NCBI GenBank assembly: GCA_937881505.1
Contig: CALGEM010000009.1
Location: 1-5,696, forward strand
Source of the DNA: an uncultured euryarchaeote
GTDB lineage: Archaea; Thermoplasmatota; Poseidoniia; Poseidoniales; Poseidoniaceae
Length of the DNA stretch: 5,696 nucleotides
Direction of reading: 5' to 3'
The translations under genes and the position numbers were made by a program. Below, piece after piece: positions 1 through 5,696 of this stretch. The notes below the pieces were generated by a model. The model worked only from the letters and a program-made list of their open reading frames with translations. It was not told the DNA's origin and did no database searches. Numbering within the stretch: position 1 is the first letter of the stretch; the number at the start of each line of letters is the position of its first letter.

Positions 1-425
1 TGATAGGAGAGCCAGGCGCCGGCGCTCAGTCCCTGGGACGCCGCGCCCATGGCCAGGGCATGACCACTGCCGGTCACCGCCTGCACACGGCGGGCCCGGA
101 TCTGGGCGATGATTTCCCGGACCCGGTCTTTCTCGTCGAAACGGGCGCCGGTATATACGTCCCGCAACAACCGGGTCAGCTTGTCCCGGTTGCGGGCCAG
201 CGCCTTGCCGCTGAACACCAGATAACCGGACAGGTCCTGAACGTCATCAACCCGCCCCTTGGCGCTGAAGGCCGCGCTGATGCCGCCCGACTCCGCGGAA
301 ATACGGTCCTGCATCTGCAGGTAGTCCCGGTCGCCGCACCCCACCTCAGGAATCAGGGTGGTGTAGTACGGCAACAGCAACAGCTCGTCCCGGCTCAGGG
401 CCGGAACCGGCACCACCACCTGTTG
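1..425 (-). CDS. PreP-like M16C metallopeptidase, internal fragment
   Basis: The frame is open across the whole segment, with neither its own start nor a stop in the window; it runs off the left edge. The translation resembles the M16C-associated region in the second half of bacterial presequence-protease-like zinc peptidases, large clam-shell enzymes that degrade peptides. Recognisable family blocks in order are QQVVVPVPALSRDEL (about 425-381), LPYYTTLIPEVGCGDRDYLQ (about 371-315), SGGISAAFS, a QDLSGYLVFSGKALARN block, and TGSGHALAM (74-48). The catalytic HxxEH motif belongs to the N-terminal half and is absent, so this piece alone cannot be an active peptidase. GC content (282/420) and the G/C-rich third codon positions differ from the rest of the window. 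The closest resemblance, from memory, is to gammaproteobacterial proteins. It is joined in frame to an unrelated membrane protein, probably by misassembly. Family identity is confident; the source genus is not determinable here. Confidence 0.85.
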
Positions 426-435
426 GACGACGGCC
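405..435. other. Chimeric junction between two unrelated sequences
   Basis: To the right of this interval the minus-strand frame encodes a low-complexity Gln/Pro tail (SKQQQPTPAYTPA) of a membrane protein. To the left it encodes conserved PreP-type sequence. The change coincides with a GC step from 239/420 (421-840) to 282/420 (1-420). The exact breakpoint cannot be fixed because the residues at the join (VVQQVVVP) would suit both parents: Gln/Val runs fit the tail, and QQVVVPxPAL is itself the usual PreP block. Short shared sequence of that kind could promote a false assembly join. A genuine recombination event is possible but less likely. Confidence 0.75.
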
Positions 436-845
436 GGTGTGTACGCTGGCGTGGGCTGTTGCTGCTTGGATTCGTTAACGTCGGCTGCCAACTGGTCCAA
501 ACCAGCCGAGAGCATGTCGAGTTGCTCTTGGGTATCATCCACGCCGCCTTTGCTTCCGGGCTTCATCCATGCTGGTGGCGTCCCTGCACCACCGCCAAGA
601 ACAGCCAGTGTGGTGAACGCCGCCATGGGCATGACGGCCAAGGCCGTAAGGAGATTCAGAAAGGAGGTCTCGGGCGATGACCCAGCTGAGATGAGCGATT
701 CAAACAATTGCTTCTCGAAAGCGATGTTGAGAGCGATGTCTTCACCAAGCGCTCGCTGAACAATGTAAGTGGATAACTGGCCCATGGACCAAAGCAAGAA
801 GACCGGAAAGGCCCACGATATGCGCAAGGTGTTGCCGAGGAACTT
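426..845 (-). CDS. C-terminal part of interrupted membrane protein
   Basis: This stretch continues the frame of the membrane protein at 1472-846 beyond an in-frame TGA. It begins directly with KFLGNTLRISW and has no ATG until 785 (MGQLSTYIVQ), in the middle of a hydrophobic segment, so it does not look like the natural beginning of a separate gene. Counting codons from the ATG at 1472 and treating the TGA as position 209, it holds a membrane segment at about 216-239, a polar loop rich in Glu/Asp, a second membrane segment at about 271-294, a Gly/Pro linker, an amphipathic and probably helical stretch at 311-338 (DDTQEQLDMLSAGLDQLAAD), and a Gln/Pro-rich end. No family is recognised. Its true C-terminus is not seen because the frame passes into foreign PreP sequence near 405-435. 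A gene caller would probably report one left-truncated gene starting at 785 or at the TTG at 827. Confidence 0.6.
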
Positions 846-848
846 TCA
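846..848 (-). other. In-frame TGA interrupting the membrane protein frame
   Basis: Reading the minus strand, TCG CTT GGT TGA AAG TTC is flanked on both sides by coherent membrane-protein sequence in the same frame. One substitution would restore a sense codon (for example CGA, GGA or TGG). Recoding is unlikely: TGA also ends the aminotransferase (2141), the protease (3324) and the partial gene at the right edge (5555), and Trp is encoded by TGG in nearby genes. It is best read as a nonsense mutation or a sequencing or consensus error close to a bad assembly junction. Confidence 0.6.
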
Positions 849-1472
849 ACCAAGCGAAGCCAGCGTGATGTAGCGACGAGCAAAACTGGGGAAGGCTCGA
901 ATCGAGATGTAAAGGCACATCCCGTACAACAAGAGCGCCAATTCCAACTGACGGTTTTGATGCACGACGCCCTCGGGAAACATCAACACCAGCGAAAGTG
1001 GAATCGTGGCTAACATGACTTGGAATGGAATGGCGAGCAGCACCAACGAACCGCGAATGGTCCAAAGAGCGTGACCCTCTTCAAATCGGTCGTGTACCAA
1101 AAGGGAAAGGCGCCCGTGGGCGGATGCGGCGTATTTCTGGCGCGCTGAAAAACGGTGGACGGAACTGCCCTGGTGTCGGGTCAGACCGAGCGCCAATCGC
1201 CAACCACCCGATTCGATAACGCGTAGCGGCGCAAACCCGCCCATGCCGAGGGCCAACAGCAACGCCAACATTCCGTAGAACAATGAGGCCATCCCAATCC
1301 AAGGGATCATGTCCACCTCTACACTCAAACGAATTTCTCCACCCTTCGCTGAAAACACCAACAGATAGGTCAGGGCAAACGCCGCCATTGGTGTGAGGAA
1401 AATTTGGCCGAGCAATTGCCCTGTCAAGCCGACACGGGCAACCAACGAACCAACCGCTTGGCGGCCTTCCAT
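846..1472 (-). CDS. Multi-pass membrane protein, ends at in-frame TGA
   Basis: The 208-codon frame starts at the ATG at 1472; an in-frame TGA at 1487-1485 rules out a longer start. Four hydrophobic segments are visible at about residues 18-42, 55-80, 141-165 and 177-194. Between the second and third lies a long basic loop (about 91-140, rich in Arg and His) that is probably cytoplasmic. I do not recognise a family; the pattern would fit an uncharacterised integral membrane protein or a permease-like subunit. There is no strong ribosome-binding site; a GTGAT lies 11 nt upstream of the ATG. It follows the 199-residue membrane protein after 58 nt. The odd point is the ending: the terminal TGA is followed in the same frame by further membrane segments with no new start, so the real protein was probably longer and this copy is broken by a point change, or carries a base error. 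Confidence 0.7.
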   Translation of the reverse strand: MEGRQAVGSLVARVGLTGQLLGQIFLTPMAAFALTYLLVFSAKGGEIRLSVEVDMIPWIGMASLFYGMLALLLALGMGGFAPLRVIESGGWRLALGLTRHQGSSVHRFSARQKYAASAHGRLSLLVHDRFEEGHALWTIRGSLVLLAIPFQVMLATIPLSLVLMFPEGVVHQNRQLELALLLYGMCLYISIRAFPSFARRYITLASLG

Positions 1473-1490
1473 AGGGTGGAGCCATCACAG

Positions 1491-1527
1491 TCTTTTCTCA
1501 AAGGTTGCCCCTGTGAGCGAGAAAAGA
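1491..1527. repeat. 9-bp inverted repeat in intergenic gap
   Basis: TCTTTTCTC at 1491-1499 is the exact reverse complement of GAGAAAAGA at 1519-1527, separated by a 19-nt spacer. It fills most of the 58-nt gap between the 199-residue protein (stop at 1531) and the membrane protein start at 1472. On the transcribed strand a pyrimidine-rich run (TTCTTTTCTC) begins 3 nt after the TAG, which could act as an archaeal-type T-rich termination signal. The repeat could instead be a dyad operator or a weak hairpin regulating the downstream gene. The stem is AT-leaning and the spacer long, so it is not a classical GC-rich intrinsic terminator. The repeat itself is certain; the role is inference. Confidence 0.5.
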
Positions 1528-1530
1528 ACG

Positions 1531-2130
1531 CTATTCTTCTTCCAACTTGACCTCGGGGAGCGGTGAAGCGATAGGGTGGCCGTCGGTGATGAGAAGCCGG
1601 AGCATGCCAGCGATACGGCCTTCTGAACGAGGACGCCCGAGGTCAGGGCGAGCGGTGCGAGAGAGCACGGCACCACACGTTGAGCAGGAGATGGACTGCA
1701 CCTCCCATTGAGGGCTCGGGTTGGAACAGCAACGGGTGATGCGGCTACGGTTCATCACCGTCTGCAATTCAACTGCAAGGTCTTGACTCCATGGGGCTGG
1801 ACGACCAGCAAGCCATGCTTGTGAACGGGACAGCATCATCCAAGACGCAGCCACCCACAAACCAAAACCAAAGGAAGCCGAACCCCAACGTAAACTGGCC
1901 GCACCGAATCCCAACATCAACGCACCCAAGACAAAACTGAGCCAGTAAAACACACGCATGTGGAGCACACGCTGGGTCAAATATGGCGAGAGGGGGACGG
2001 GCTGAGGATGAGGTGGGAAACGTCCGTTGAAGCCTTTGGCGCGGGTCATCCACAGCGTTGGTAGACGGGGGCCGACATGGCCGATGCTCGCCCCGAGGAA
2101 AAACAACCCGAGGGATGCGGACAGTGACAC
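1531..2130 (-). CDS. Small membrane protein with Cys-containing tail
   Basis: The GTG start at 2130 is preferred because GAGG lies 8 nt upstream, just behind the aminotransferase stop, and because it preserves the first hydrophobic segment; the ATG at 2049 would lose that segment. The frame stays open upstream into the aminotransferase, but that part is an out-of-frame shadow. The 199-residue protein has membrane segments at about 2-18, 61-79 and 85-100. A soluble, probably cytoplasmic C-terminal part carries Cys134, Cys135, Cys149 and Cys152; the last two form CSTCG, a zinc-knuckle-like CxxC. It ends in an acidic EEE. With only one CxxC and a Cys-Cys pair, a metal site is possible but degenerate. 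No family is recognised. The 10-nt spacing from the aminotransferase suggests co-transcription. Confidence 0.65.
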   Translation of the reverse strand: MSLSASLGLFFLGASIGHVGPRLPTLWMTRAKGFNGRFPPHPQPVPLSPYLTQRVLHMRVFYWLSFVLGALMLGFGAASLRWGSASFGFGLWVAASWMMLSRSQAWLAGRPAPWSQDLAVELQTVMNRSRITRCCSNPSPQWEVQSISCSTCGAVLSRTARPDLGRPRSEGRIAGMLRLLITDGHPIASPLPEVKLEEE

Positions 2131-2138
2131 GGGAATCG

Positions 2139-2142
2139 CCTC
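2139..2142 (-). promoter_or_regulatory. Ribosome-binding site overlapping upstream stop codon
   Basis: GAGG on the minus strand overlaps the last two bases of the aminotransferase TGA (the run reads TGAGG) and sits 8 nt before the GTG at 2130. It matches the core of the archaeal/bacterial anti-Shine-Dalgarno complement. It decides the start of the small membrane protein and suggests translational coupling to the aminotransferase. Confidence 0.45.
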
Positions 2143-3289
2143 ATGCTTGTTGGAGGCGATGCAGGGTCGCTTCGACCTTGTCCATGCCCCGGGAGATGTC
2201 CTCTTGACCGATGGTGTAGGCGAAGCGGAGATGTCCTTCTCCTGAAGGTCCGAAAGCGCTTCCTGGAGAGCACAACACGCCGTCCTTGAGCAATTCAAGA
2301 GCCACTTCTTCTGAGGTCATGCCTGGAACGTCGACCTTTGGGAAGACGTAGATGGCGCCCTTTGGGCGGTGGCACTGAACGCCCGGCATGGCGTTGAGGC
2401 GGTCAACGATGAGGTTACACCGCTTTTGGAATTCTGTTGCCATTTCGTCGGGGTAGTCGTTGGCCTTTTCCATGGCTTCGAGCACGGCGTATTGCATGGC
2501 GTCGTTGGAACAAGCAGAGATGTAATACTGAATTTTGACGACCTGCTTCATGGCTTCAAGGTTGGTGGAAATGATGTAGCCGATACGCCAGCCGGTCATG
2601 GCGAAGGTTTTGGAAAAGGAATTGACGACCATCAGCTTGTCGTAGCCTGTGCCCATGAAGGAGACGTGGTCCTCCTCAAACACGATGCGGTCGTAGACTT
2701 CGTCGGAGATAATCCAAAGGTCGTGTTTCTTTGCAAAGGCCAGCAAGTCATCGCGCTGTTGTTCGTTGAGGGTGCCCCCCGTTGGATTGCTTGGGAAGTT
2801 GTAGAGAATGGCCACCGTGTTCTCGTCCACCAAGGCCTCCAGATCCTCAACTTGAGGAATGAATTCATGTTCAAACAAGCACGGGTAGTACTTGCTTTCC
2901 CCACCCACCAAGGTCGCATCGGGACCGTAGAGCGGGAAGTAGGGTTCGGGAAGAAGCACGTTTTGACCGGGGTTGATGATGGTCATGAAGAGGTTGAGAA
3001 GGGCGTTGGTGCCCGACATCGTCATGCAGACGTTGTTTTCATCCATGCCCGTTTGGTAGGCCGACCAAGATTCGGCGATTTTCTTGCGCAGGGCGGGCAA
3101 GCCAGCCGTGGTGGTGTACTTGTTTCGTCCATCGAGCATGGCTTGGTAAAAGGCCTCAATGGCTACCTGCGGTGGTTGGAAATCAGGCTCGCCCAAACCA
3201 AAGGAGATGACATCATCCCCTGCGAGGTCGAACATCTTGCGAACCCCTGTGGGTTGGATGGCAAGAGCACGGTCGCTGAAGTTGGCCAT
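2141..3289 (-). CDS. PLP-dependent class I/II aminotransferase
   Basis: This is a complete 382-residue fold-type I enzyme that would transfer an amino group between an amino acid and a 2-oxo acid in the cytoplasm, using pyridoxal phosphate. Visible landmarks from Met1 of MANFSDRAL are: the N-terminal GEPDF (33-37), a YTTTAGLPALR block with Tyr58, NPTGG with Asn168, DEVYD with Asp196 (pyridine nitrogen) and Tyr199, SFSKTFAMTGWR with the Schiff-base Lys227 and phosphate-binding Arg235, and HLRFAY with Arg355 (substrate carboxylate). All key residues are present and the length is normal. The start at 3289 matches where related archaeal enzymes begin; an ATG at 3313 would add eight residues (MDGGLGPA) and has a GTGAT 9 nt upstream, so it remains possible. 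It resembles aspartate/aromatic/alanine aminotransferases of archaea, but substrate specificity cannot be read from the sequence. It lies 34 nt after the protease and is probably co-transcribed with it. Confidence 0.95.
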   Translation of the reverse strand: MANFSDRALAIQPTGVRKMFDLAGDDVISFGLGEPDFQPPQVAIEAFYQAMLDGRNKYTTTAGLPALRKKIAESWSAYQTGMDENNVCMTMSGTNALLNLFMTIINPGQNVLLPEPYFPLYGPDATLVGGESKYYPCLFEHEFIPQVEDLEALVDENTVAILYNFPSNPTGGTLNEQQRDDLLAFAKKHDLWIISDEVYDRIVFEEDHVSFMGTGYDKLMVVNSFSKTFAMTGWRIGYIISTNLEAMKQVVKIQYYISACSNDAMQYAVLEAMEKANDYPDEMATEFQKRCNLIVDRLNAMPGVQCHRPKGAIYVFPKVDVPGMTSEEVALELLKDGVLCSPGSAFGPSGEGHLRFAYTIGQEDISRGMDKVEATLHRLQQA

Positions 3290-3323
3290 GGCTGGGCCAA
3301 GGCCGCCATCCATTTGAATGCAA

Positions 3324-5504
3324 TCACGATTTCTTGCGATTCGTTGAAGCCTTGGCCTCTGCTTCCGGAGGCGTTTGGTCGTCCAACAAGAGCGCATCCT
3401 CAACTGGACCTTCGCTCAACGAATGAAGGGTACTTGGCTCGTCGATTCGCGCACCCTGCACCAAGAGGCCAAGGAGGATGAGGAGGACCAAAACAGCGCT
3501 GAGCGAAATGAGGTCAACGCCCAATCCGACGCTGTCCTCGCCGCCACCGGACCCCACAACGGTGGTGAACACCGGCAGAGAAGGTGCGCCTTGGTCGTTC
3601 AGGCCTCGAATCTCAACGCTTTGGTTTCCAGCCGCCAGTTGGGCCGGGTCGAGCGCCACAACCCACTCGAATCGTTCAAGGGCAGCAAGGCCACCCTCCA
3701 CGGTTTCGTAGGTGGCTTCCGTCCACGGACCGTTCCCAATTCGGAATTCAACGCTGGCGATGGAGCCGGACTGGCCCCAAGCAAGACCGCGAATTTCGTG
3801 AAGTCCCGTACTGGCGTTGACTGAAGAATTGCTGATGTGCACCTGCGAGGTGACGTCGATGGTTCCGGTCAAGTTGGCCTCAGCGAGGTAGATGGAGAGT
3901 TTGACCGCTTCGTAAGCGTCCACCATCCCCCAACCGAAATCTCGGTTCCAGAACGGGTCAACCGCTGCATTGGACGGCTCGCCCCGTCGCTCAGCCGTCA
4001 ACTTGAGAATTTCTTTCATCTCAGCGGTGGTCAAGTCGGGGTTCGCCTCGATCATCATGGCCAGAATACCCGAGACAGCTGGCGTAGCGTAGGATGTACC
4101 GGAGCCGCGCCCGGTGTAGCCGTTGTCCTCTGCAGAACCACCGGCGAGGTTGACACAGCCTCCAGAGGTGACACAGCCCTCGGCCTGAACGATGTTGGTG
4201 CCGGGTGCAGAAACTTCGGGTTTCAATTCGTTGAGGGGATTGCCGTCGCCGTTGTCCCTCCTCTCGCCACGGGAGGAATAGGAAGCCACGGTGTCGTCGC
4301 TTCGGTCGATGGTGTTCTTGTCGTCGGTCGCACCGACGGTGATGGAGAGGCTTGAGGAGCCCATGCCGGACAATCCATCGTTATCTGGCCCGTCGTTGCC
4401 TGCTGCAGCACTGACCACGACACCGGCTTCCATCGCCTCGTTGAGAATACGGCTGTGCATGTCCTCGCCGTCCGAGCCTCCGCCCTCGTGCGAGGTGATG
4501 CCCCAAGAGAGCGAGATGATGTCGATGCCGTAGCTGTCCTCGTCCGCGCCCTGCCAGGCCGTGTCCTTGTTGTCGATGATCCACTGCAGGCCGTTCATGG
4601 CCGACTCGTAGAATTCTTGTTCAATCAGGTAATTTTCAAACGGGCCAGCGCCCAAATCCGTACCGATGCGAACATCGACGAGGTCGGCATCGGGAGCCGA
4701 ACCGTAGAAGTCGGTCTGTGCACCGCTTGCATCGATACCGGTGGCGGCCGCCATGCCCATGCAGGCCGTACCGTGCTGGTTGCCGTCATCCGGGTCGTAG
4801 GTGCCATCGGTCTCACGCGCCCCGCCTGCCGTGCACAGCGGGTCGGTGTGGACGTAGCACACGGCATCGTAGCCAGCGATGAACTTCTGATTCAGTCCTG
4901 GATGTTCGTTATCGACACCCGTGTCCACCATGGCGATGTTGACGTTGGCACCGGTGAAGCCGAGGTCCCACGCACCCATGGGGTAGAAACTGGAGTTGCG
5001 GGCTTTGACAGCAGGCGTTTGGATGTCGCCGTAGAAGACGAGGTTACCGTAGCGCTCGACCATGACCACATCATCAAGGTCAGCGAGTTGGAAGGCCAAC
5101 GAGGCATCGAGTTGACCAAGCAGGACGGCATCCACGGATTCAATGACATCCACGACGGTCAGGTTCATGCTTTCAAGGACGGCAAGGTGAACGTCGCTGA
5201 CCTCGACACCGTAGGACAATCCGATACCGGTTGTGCCCTCAAAGGTCTCCAAACTGTCGTGAATATTGTTTCGGTTTTGATCAAGCGCCGTGCGTTCCCA
5301 CCAAGGGGTGTTGTCATTCAACCATGCTGCTTCGGCCTGTTTTGGCACTTCAAAACTGTAGCCAGCGGGCATCCATTGCACGCCTTCTGCGTCCACAGCC
5401 TGCCAACCGAGCGGTTCGGATTTGACCACCAAGGAACCGGTGACCGGCCCCATCAACAACGCAAGCACCAGCACCGCAAGCATTCGACGCATGTTCTTCC
5501 CCAT
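3324..5504 (-). CDS. Membrane-anchored subtilisin-family (S8) serine protease
   Basis: This is a complete 726-residue secreted endopeptidase. A basic N-terminus and hydrophobic core (about 5-24, MRRMLAVLVLALLMGPVTGS) form a signal peptide. A propeptide follows to about 160; it contains DQNRNNIHDSLE (75-86), which resembles a calcium-binding DxNxNxIxD repeat, and an inhibitor-like region (about 100-155). The catalytic domain (about 175-535) has Asp194 in VDTG, His244 in NQHGTACMG, the oxyanion Asn370 in AAAGNDG and Ser471 in GTSYATP, so it should be active. An Ig-like beta domain lies at about 550-650 (VEFRIGNGPW). A membrane helix at about 661-684 and a charged 40-residue tail would anchor it outside the cell. 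Two close cysteine pairs (216/224 and 444/450) may be disulphides. GAGGT 9 nt upstream supports ATG 5504 over ATG 5492. The likely role is degradation of external protein. Confidence 0.95.
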   Translation of the reverse strand: MGKNMRRMLAVLVLALLMGPVTGSLVVKSEPLGWQAVDAEGVQWMPAGYSFEVPKQAEAAWLNDNTPWWERTALDQNRNNIHDSLETFEGTTGIGLSYGVEVSDVHLAVLESMNLTVVDVIESVDAVLLGQLDASLAFQLADLDDVVMVERYGNLVFYGDIQTPAVKARNSSFYPMGAWDLGFTGANVNIAMVDTGVDNEHPGLNQKFIAGYDAVCYVHTDPLCTAGGARETDGTYDPDDGNQHGTACMGMAAATGIDASGAQTDFYGSAPDADLVDVRIGTDLGAGPFENYLIEQEFYESAMNGLQWIIDNKDTAWQGADEDSYGIDIISLSWGITSHEGGGSDGEDMHSRILNEAMEAGVVVSAAAGNDGPDNDGLSGMGSSSLSITVGATDDKNTIDRSDDTVASYSSRGERRDNGDGNPLNELKPEVSAPGTNIVQAEGCVTSGGCVNLAGGSAEDNGYTGRGSGTSYATPAVSGILAMMIEANPDLTTAEMKEILKLTAERRGEPSNAAVDPFWNRDFGWGMVDAYEAVKLSIYLAEANLTGTIDVTSQVHISNSSVNASTGLHEIRGLAWGQSGSIASVEFRIGNGPWTEATYETVEGGLAALERFEWVVALDPAQLAAGNQSVEIRGLNDQGAPSLPVFTTVVGSGGGEDSVGLGVDLISLSAVLVLLILLGLLVQGARIDEPSTLHSLSEGPVEDALLLDDQTPPEAEAKASTNRKKS

Positions 5505-5513
5505 ACAAGGCGA

Positions 5514-5518
5514 ACCTC
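5514..5518 (-). promoter_or_regulatory. Ribosome-binding site of the S8 protease
   Basis: GAGGT on the minus strand lies 9 nt before the ATG at 5504. It matches five bases of the anti-Shine-Dalgarno complement (AGGAGGTGATC). The second in-frame ATG at 5492 would be 21 nt away, so this site favours the first. The remaining 50-nt gap up to 5555 shows no convincing AT-rich TATA box, so the gene may be read from a promoter further upstream. Confidence 0.4.
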
Positions 5519-5554
5519 GTGTTTGGCATCAACCTAACGCTGGGATGTGCTGTC

Positions 5555-5696
5555 TCATCGCTCCTCTTCAGCGAGGGAGGGTGCTTGCATCATGACGCCC
5601 AGAGCGTTCACTGGTGAAGTGATGATACCGAACGCAACCGCGCAGACTGCAAACATGGAGGCCCAGAACCCTGCTTCCCCCAAGGCCCCCTCTGTT
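5555..5696 (-). CDS. C-terminal end of an unidentified membrane protein
   Basis: The last 46 codons of a minus-strand gene enter from the right edge and end at the TGA at 5557-5555. The peptide has one hydrophobic segment (FWASMFAVCAVAFGIITSP) followed by a short tail (NALGVMMQAPSLAEEER), which looks like the last transmembrane helix and the cytoplasmic end of a membrane protein. The other two minus-strand frames give no comparable protein-like sequence. The family is not recognised from so short a piece. It lies 50 nt upstream of the protease on the same strand and may share its transcript. Confidence 0.5.
   Translation of the reverse strand, partial: TEGALGEAGFWASMFAVCAVAFGIITSPVNALGVMMQAPSLAEEER

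Noticed and set aside
60..680. Long plus-strand open frame across the left part of the window
   Set aside because: It lies opposite the PreP fragment and membrane-protein tail, has no recognisable domain and crosses the chimeric junction. High GC suppresses stops on the opposite strand, so it is a shadow.
846..848. TGA read as tryptophan or selenocysteine
   Set aside because: TGA serves as the terminal stop of three other genes in the window and Trp is written TGG. No selenocysteine-type stem-loop was seen by eye nearby, and the context suggests no selenoprotein family.
2131..2298. N-terminal extension of the small membrane protein to 2298
   Set aside because: The added 56 residues lie inside the aminotransferase gene in another frame and look like shadow sequence; GTG 2130 has a good GAGG site and starts just past the upstream stop.
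2369..3481. 370-codon plus-strand open frame antisense to the aminotransferase
   Set aside because: The opposite strand has every aminotransferase landmark in order, and this frame has none of its own; it also overlaps the end of the protease gene.
4455..5537. 360-codon plus-strand open frame antisense to the S8 protease
   Set aside because: It shows no domain or membrane pattern and is Val/Asp/Gly/His-rich as expected from reading a coding strand backwards; the opposite strand carries an unmistakable complete protease.
5555..5585. TCGCT/AGCGA 5-bp hairpin at the end of the right-edge gene
   Set aside because: The stem is short, straddles the coding end and is not followed by a T-run on the transcribed strand, so it is not a credible terminator.

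Overview
The window looks like a piece of metagenome-derived genome in which positions from about 430 to the right end come from one organism and positions 1 to about 420 come from another. The main part is moderately GC-rich and tightly packed, with every recognisable gene on the minus strand and gaps of 10 to 58 nt. The style of its proteins (a secreted, C-terminally membrane-anchored subtilisin with an Ig-like domain, an archaeal-looking class I aminotransferase, and small membrane proteins of unknown family) suggests a marine euryarchaeon of the Marine Group II / Poseidoniales type. That assignment is inference from protein style; the window has no rRNA or marker gene to prove it.

Layout, in the direction of transcription (right to left): the last 46 codons of an unidentified membrane protein (5696-5555); a 726-residue subtilisin-family (S8) serine protease with signal peptide, propeptide, complete catalytic triad and C-terminal membrane anchor (5504-3324); a complete PLP-dependent class I/II aminotransferase (3289-2141); a 199-residue membrane protein with a cysteine-bearing tail, starting at GTG (2130-1531); a 58-nt gap holding a perfect 9-bp inverted repeat (1491-1527); and a multi-pass membrane protein starting at 1472. 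That last reading frame is interrupted by an in-frame TGA at 846-848 but continues in the same frame with two more membrane segments and a Gln-rich tail to about 430.

At about 405-435 this frame passes, without a frame break, into about 140 codons that clearly match the M16C-associated region of a bacterial presequence-protease-like (PreP) metallopeptidase of the gammaproteobacterial type, running off the left edge. Counted GC is 282/420 for positions 1-420 and 239/420 for positions 421-840. The simplest reading is an assembly or cloning chimera that is in frame by chance; a real gene fusion is the less likely alternative.

The protease, aminotransferase and small membrane protein are close enough to be co-transcribed. 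Protein breakdown followed by amino-acid turnover would make biological sense for a protein-degrading heterotroph, but the functional link is inferred from proximity only. I see no tRNA, rRNA, CRISPR array, insertion sequence or obvious defence system. The most notable features are the chimeric junction and the in-frame stop, not a new system.
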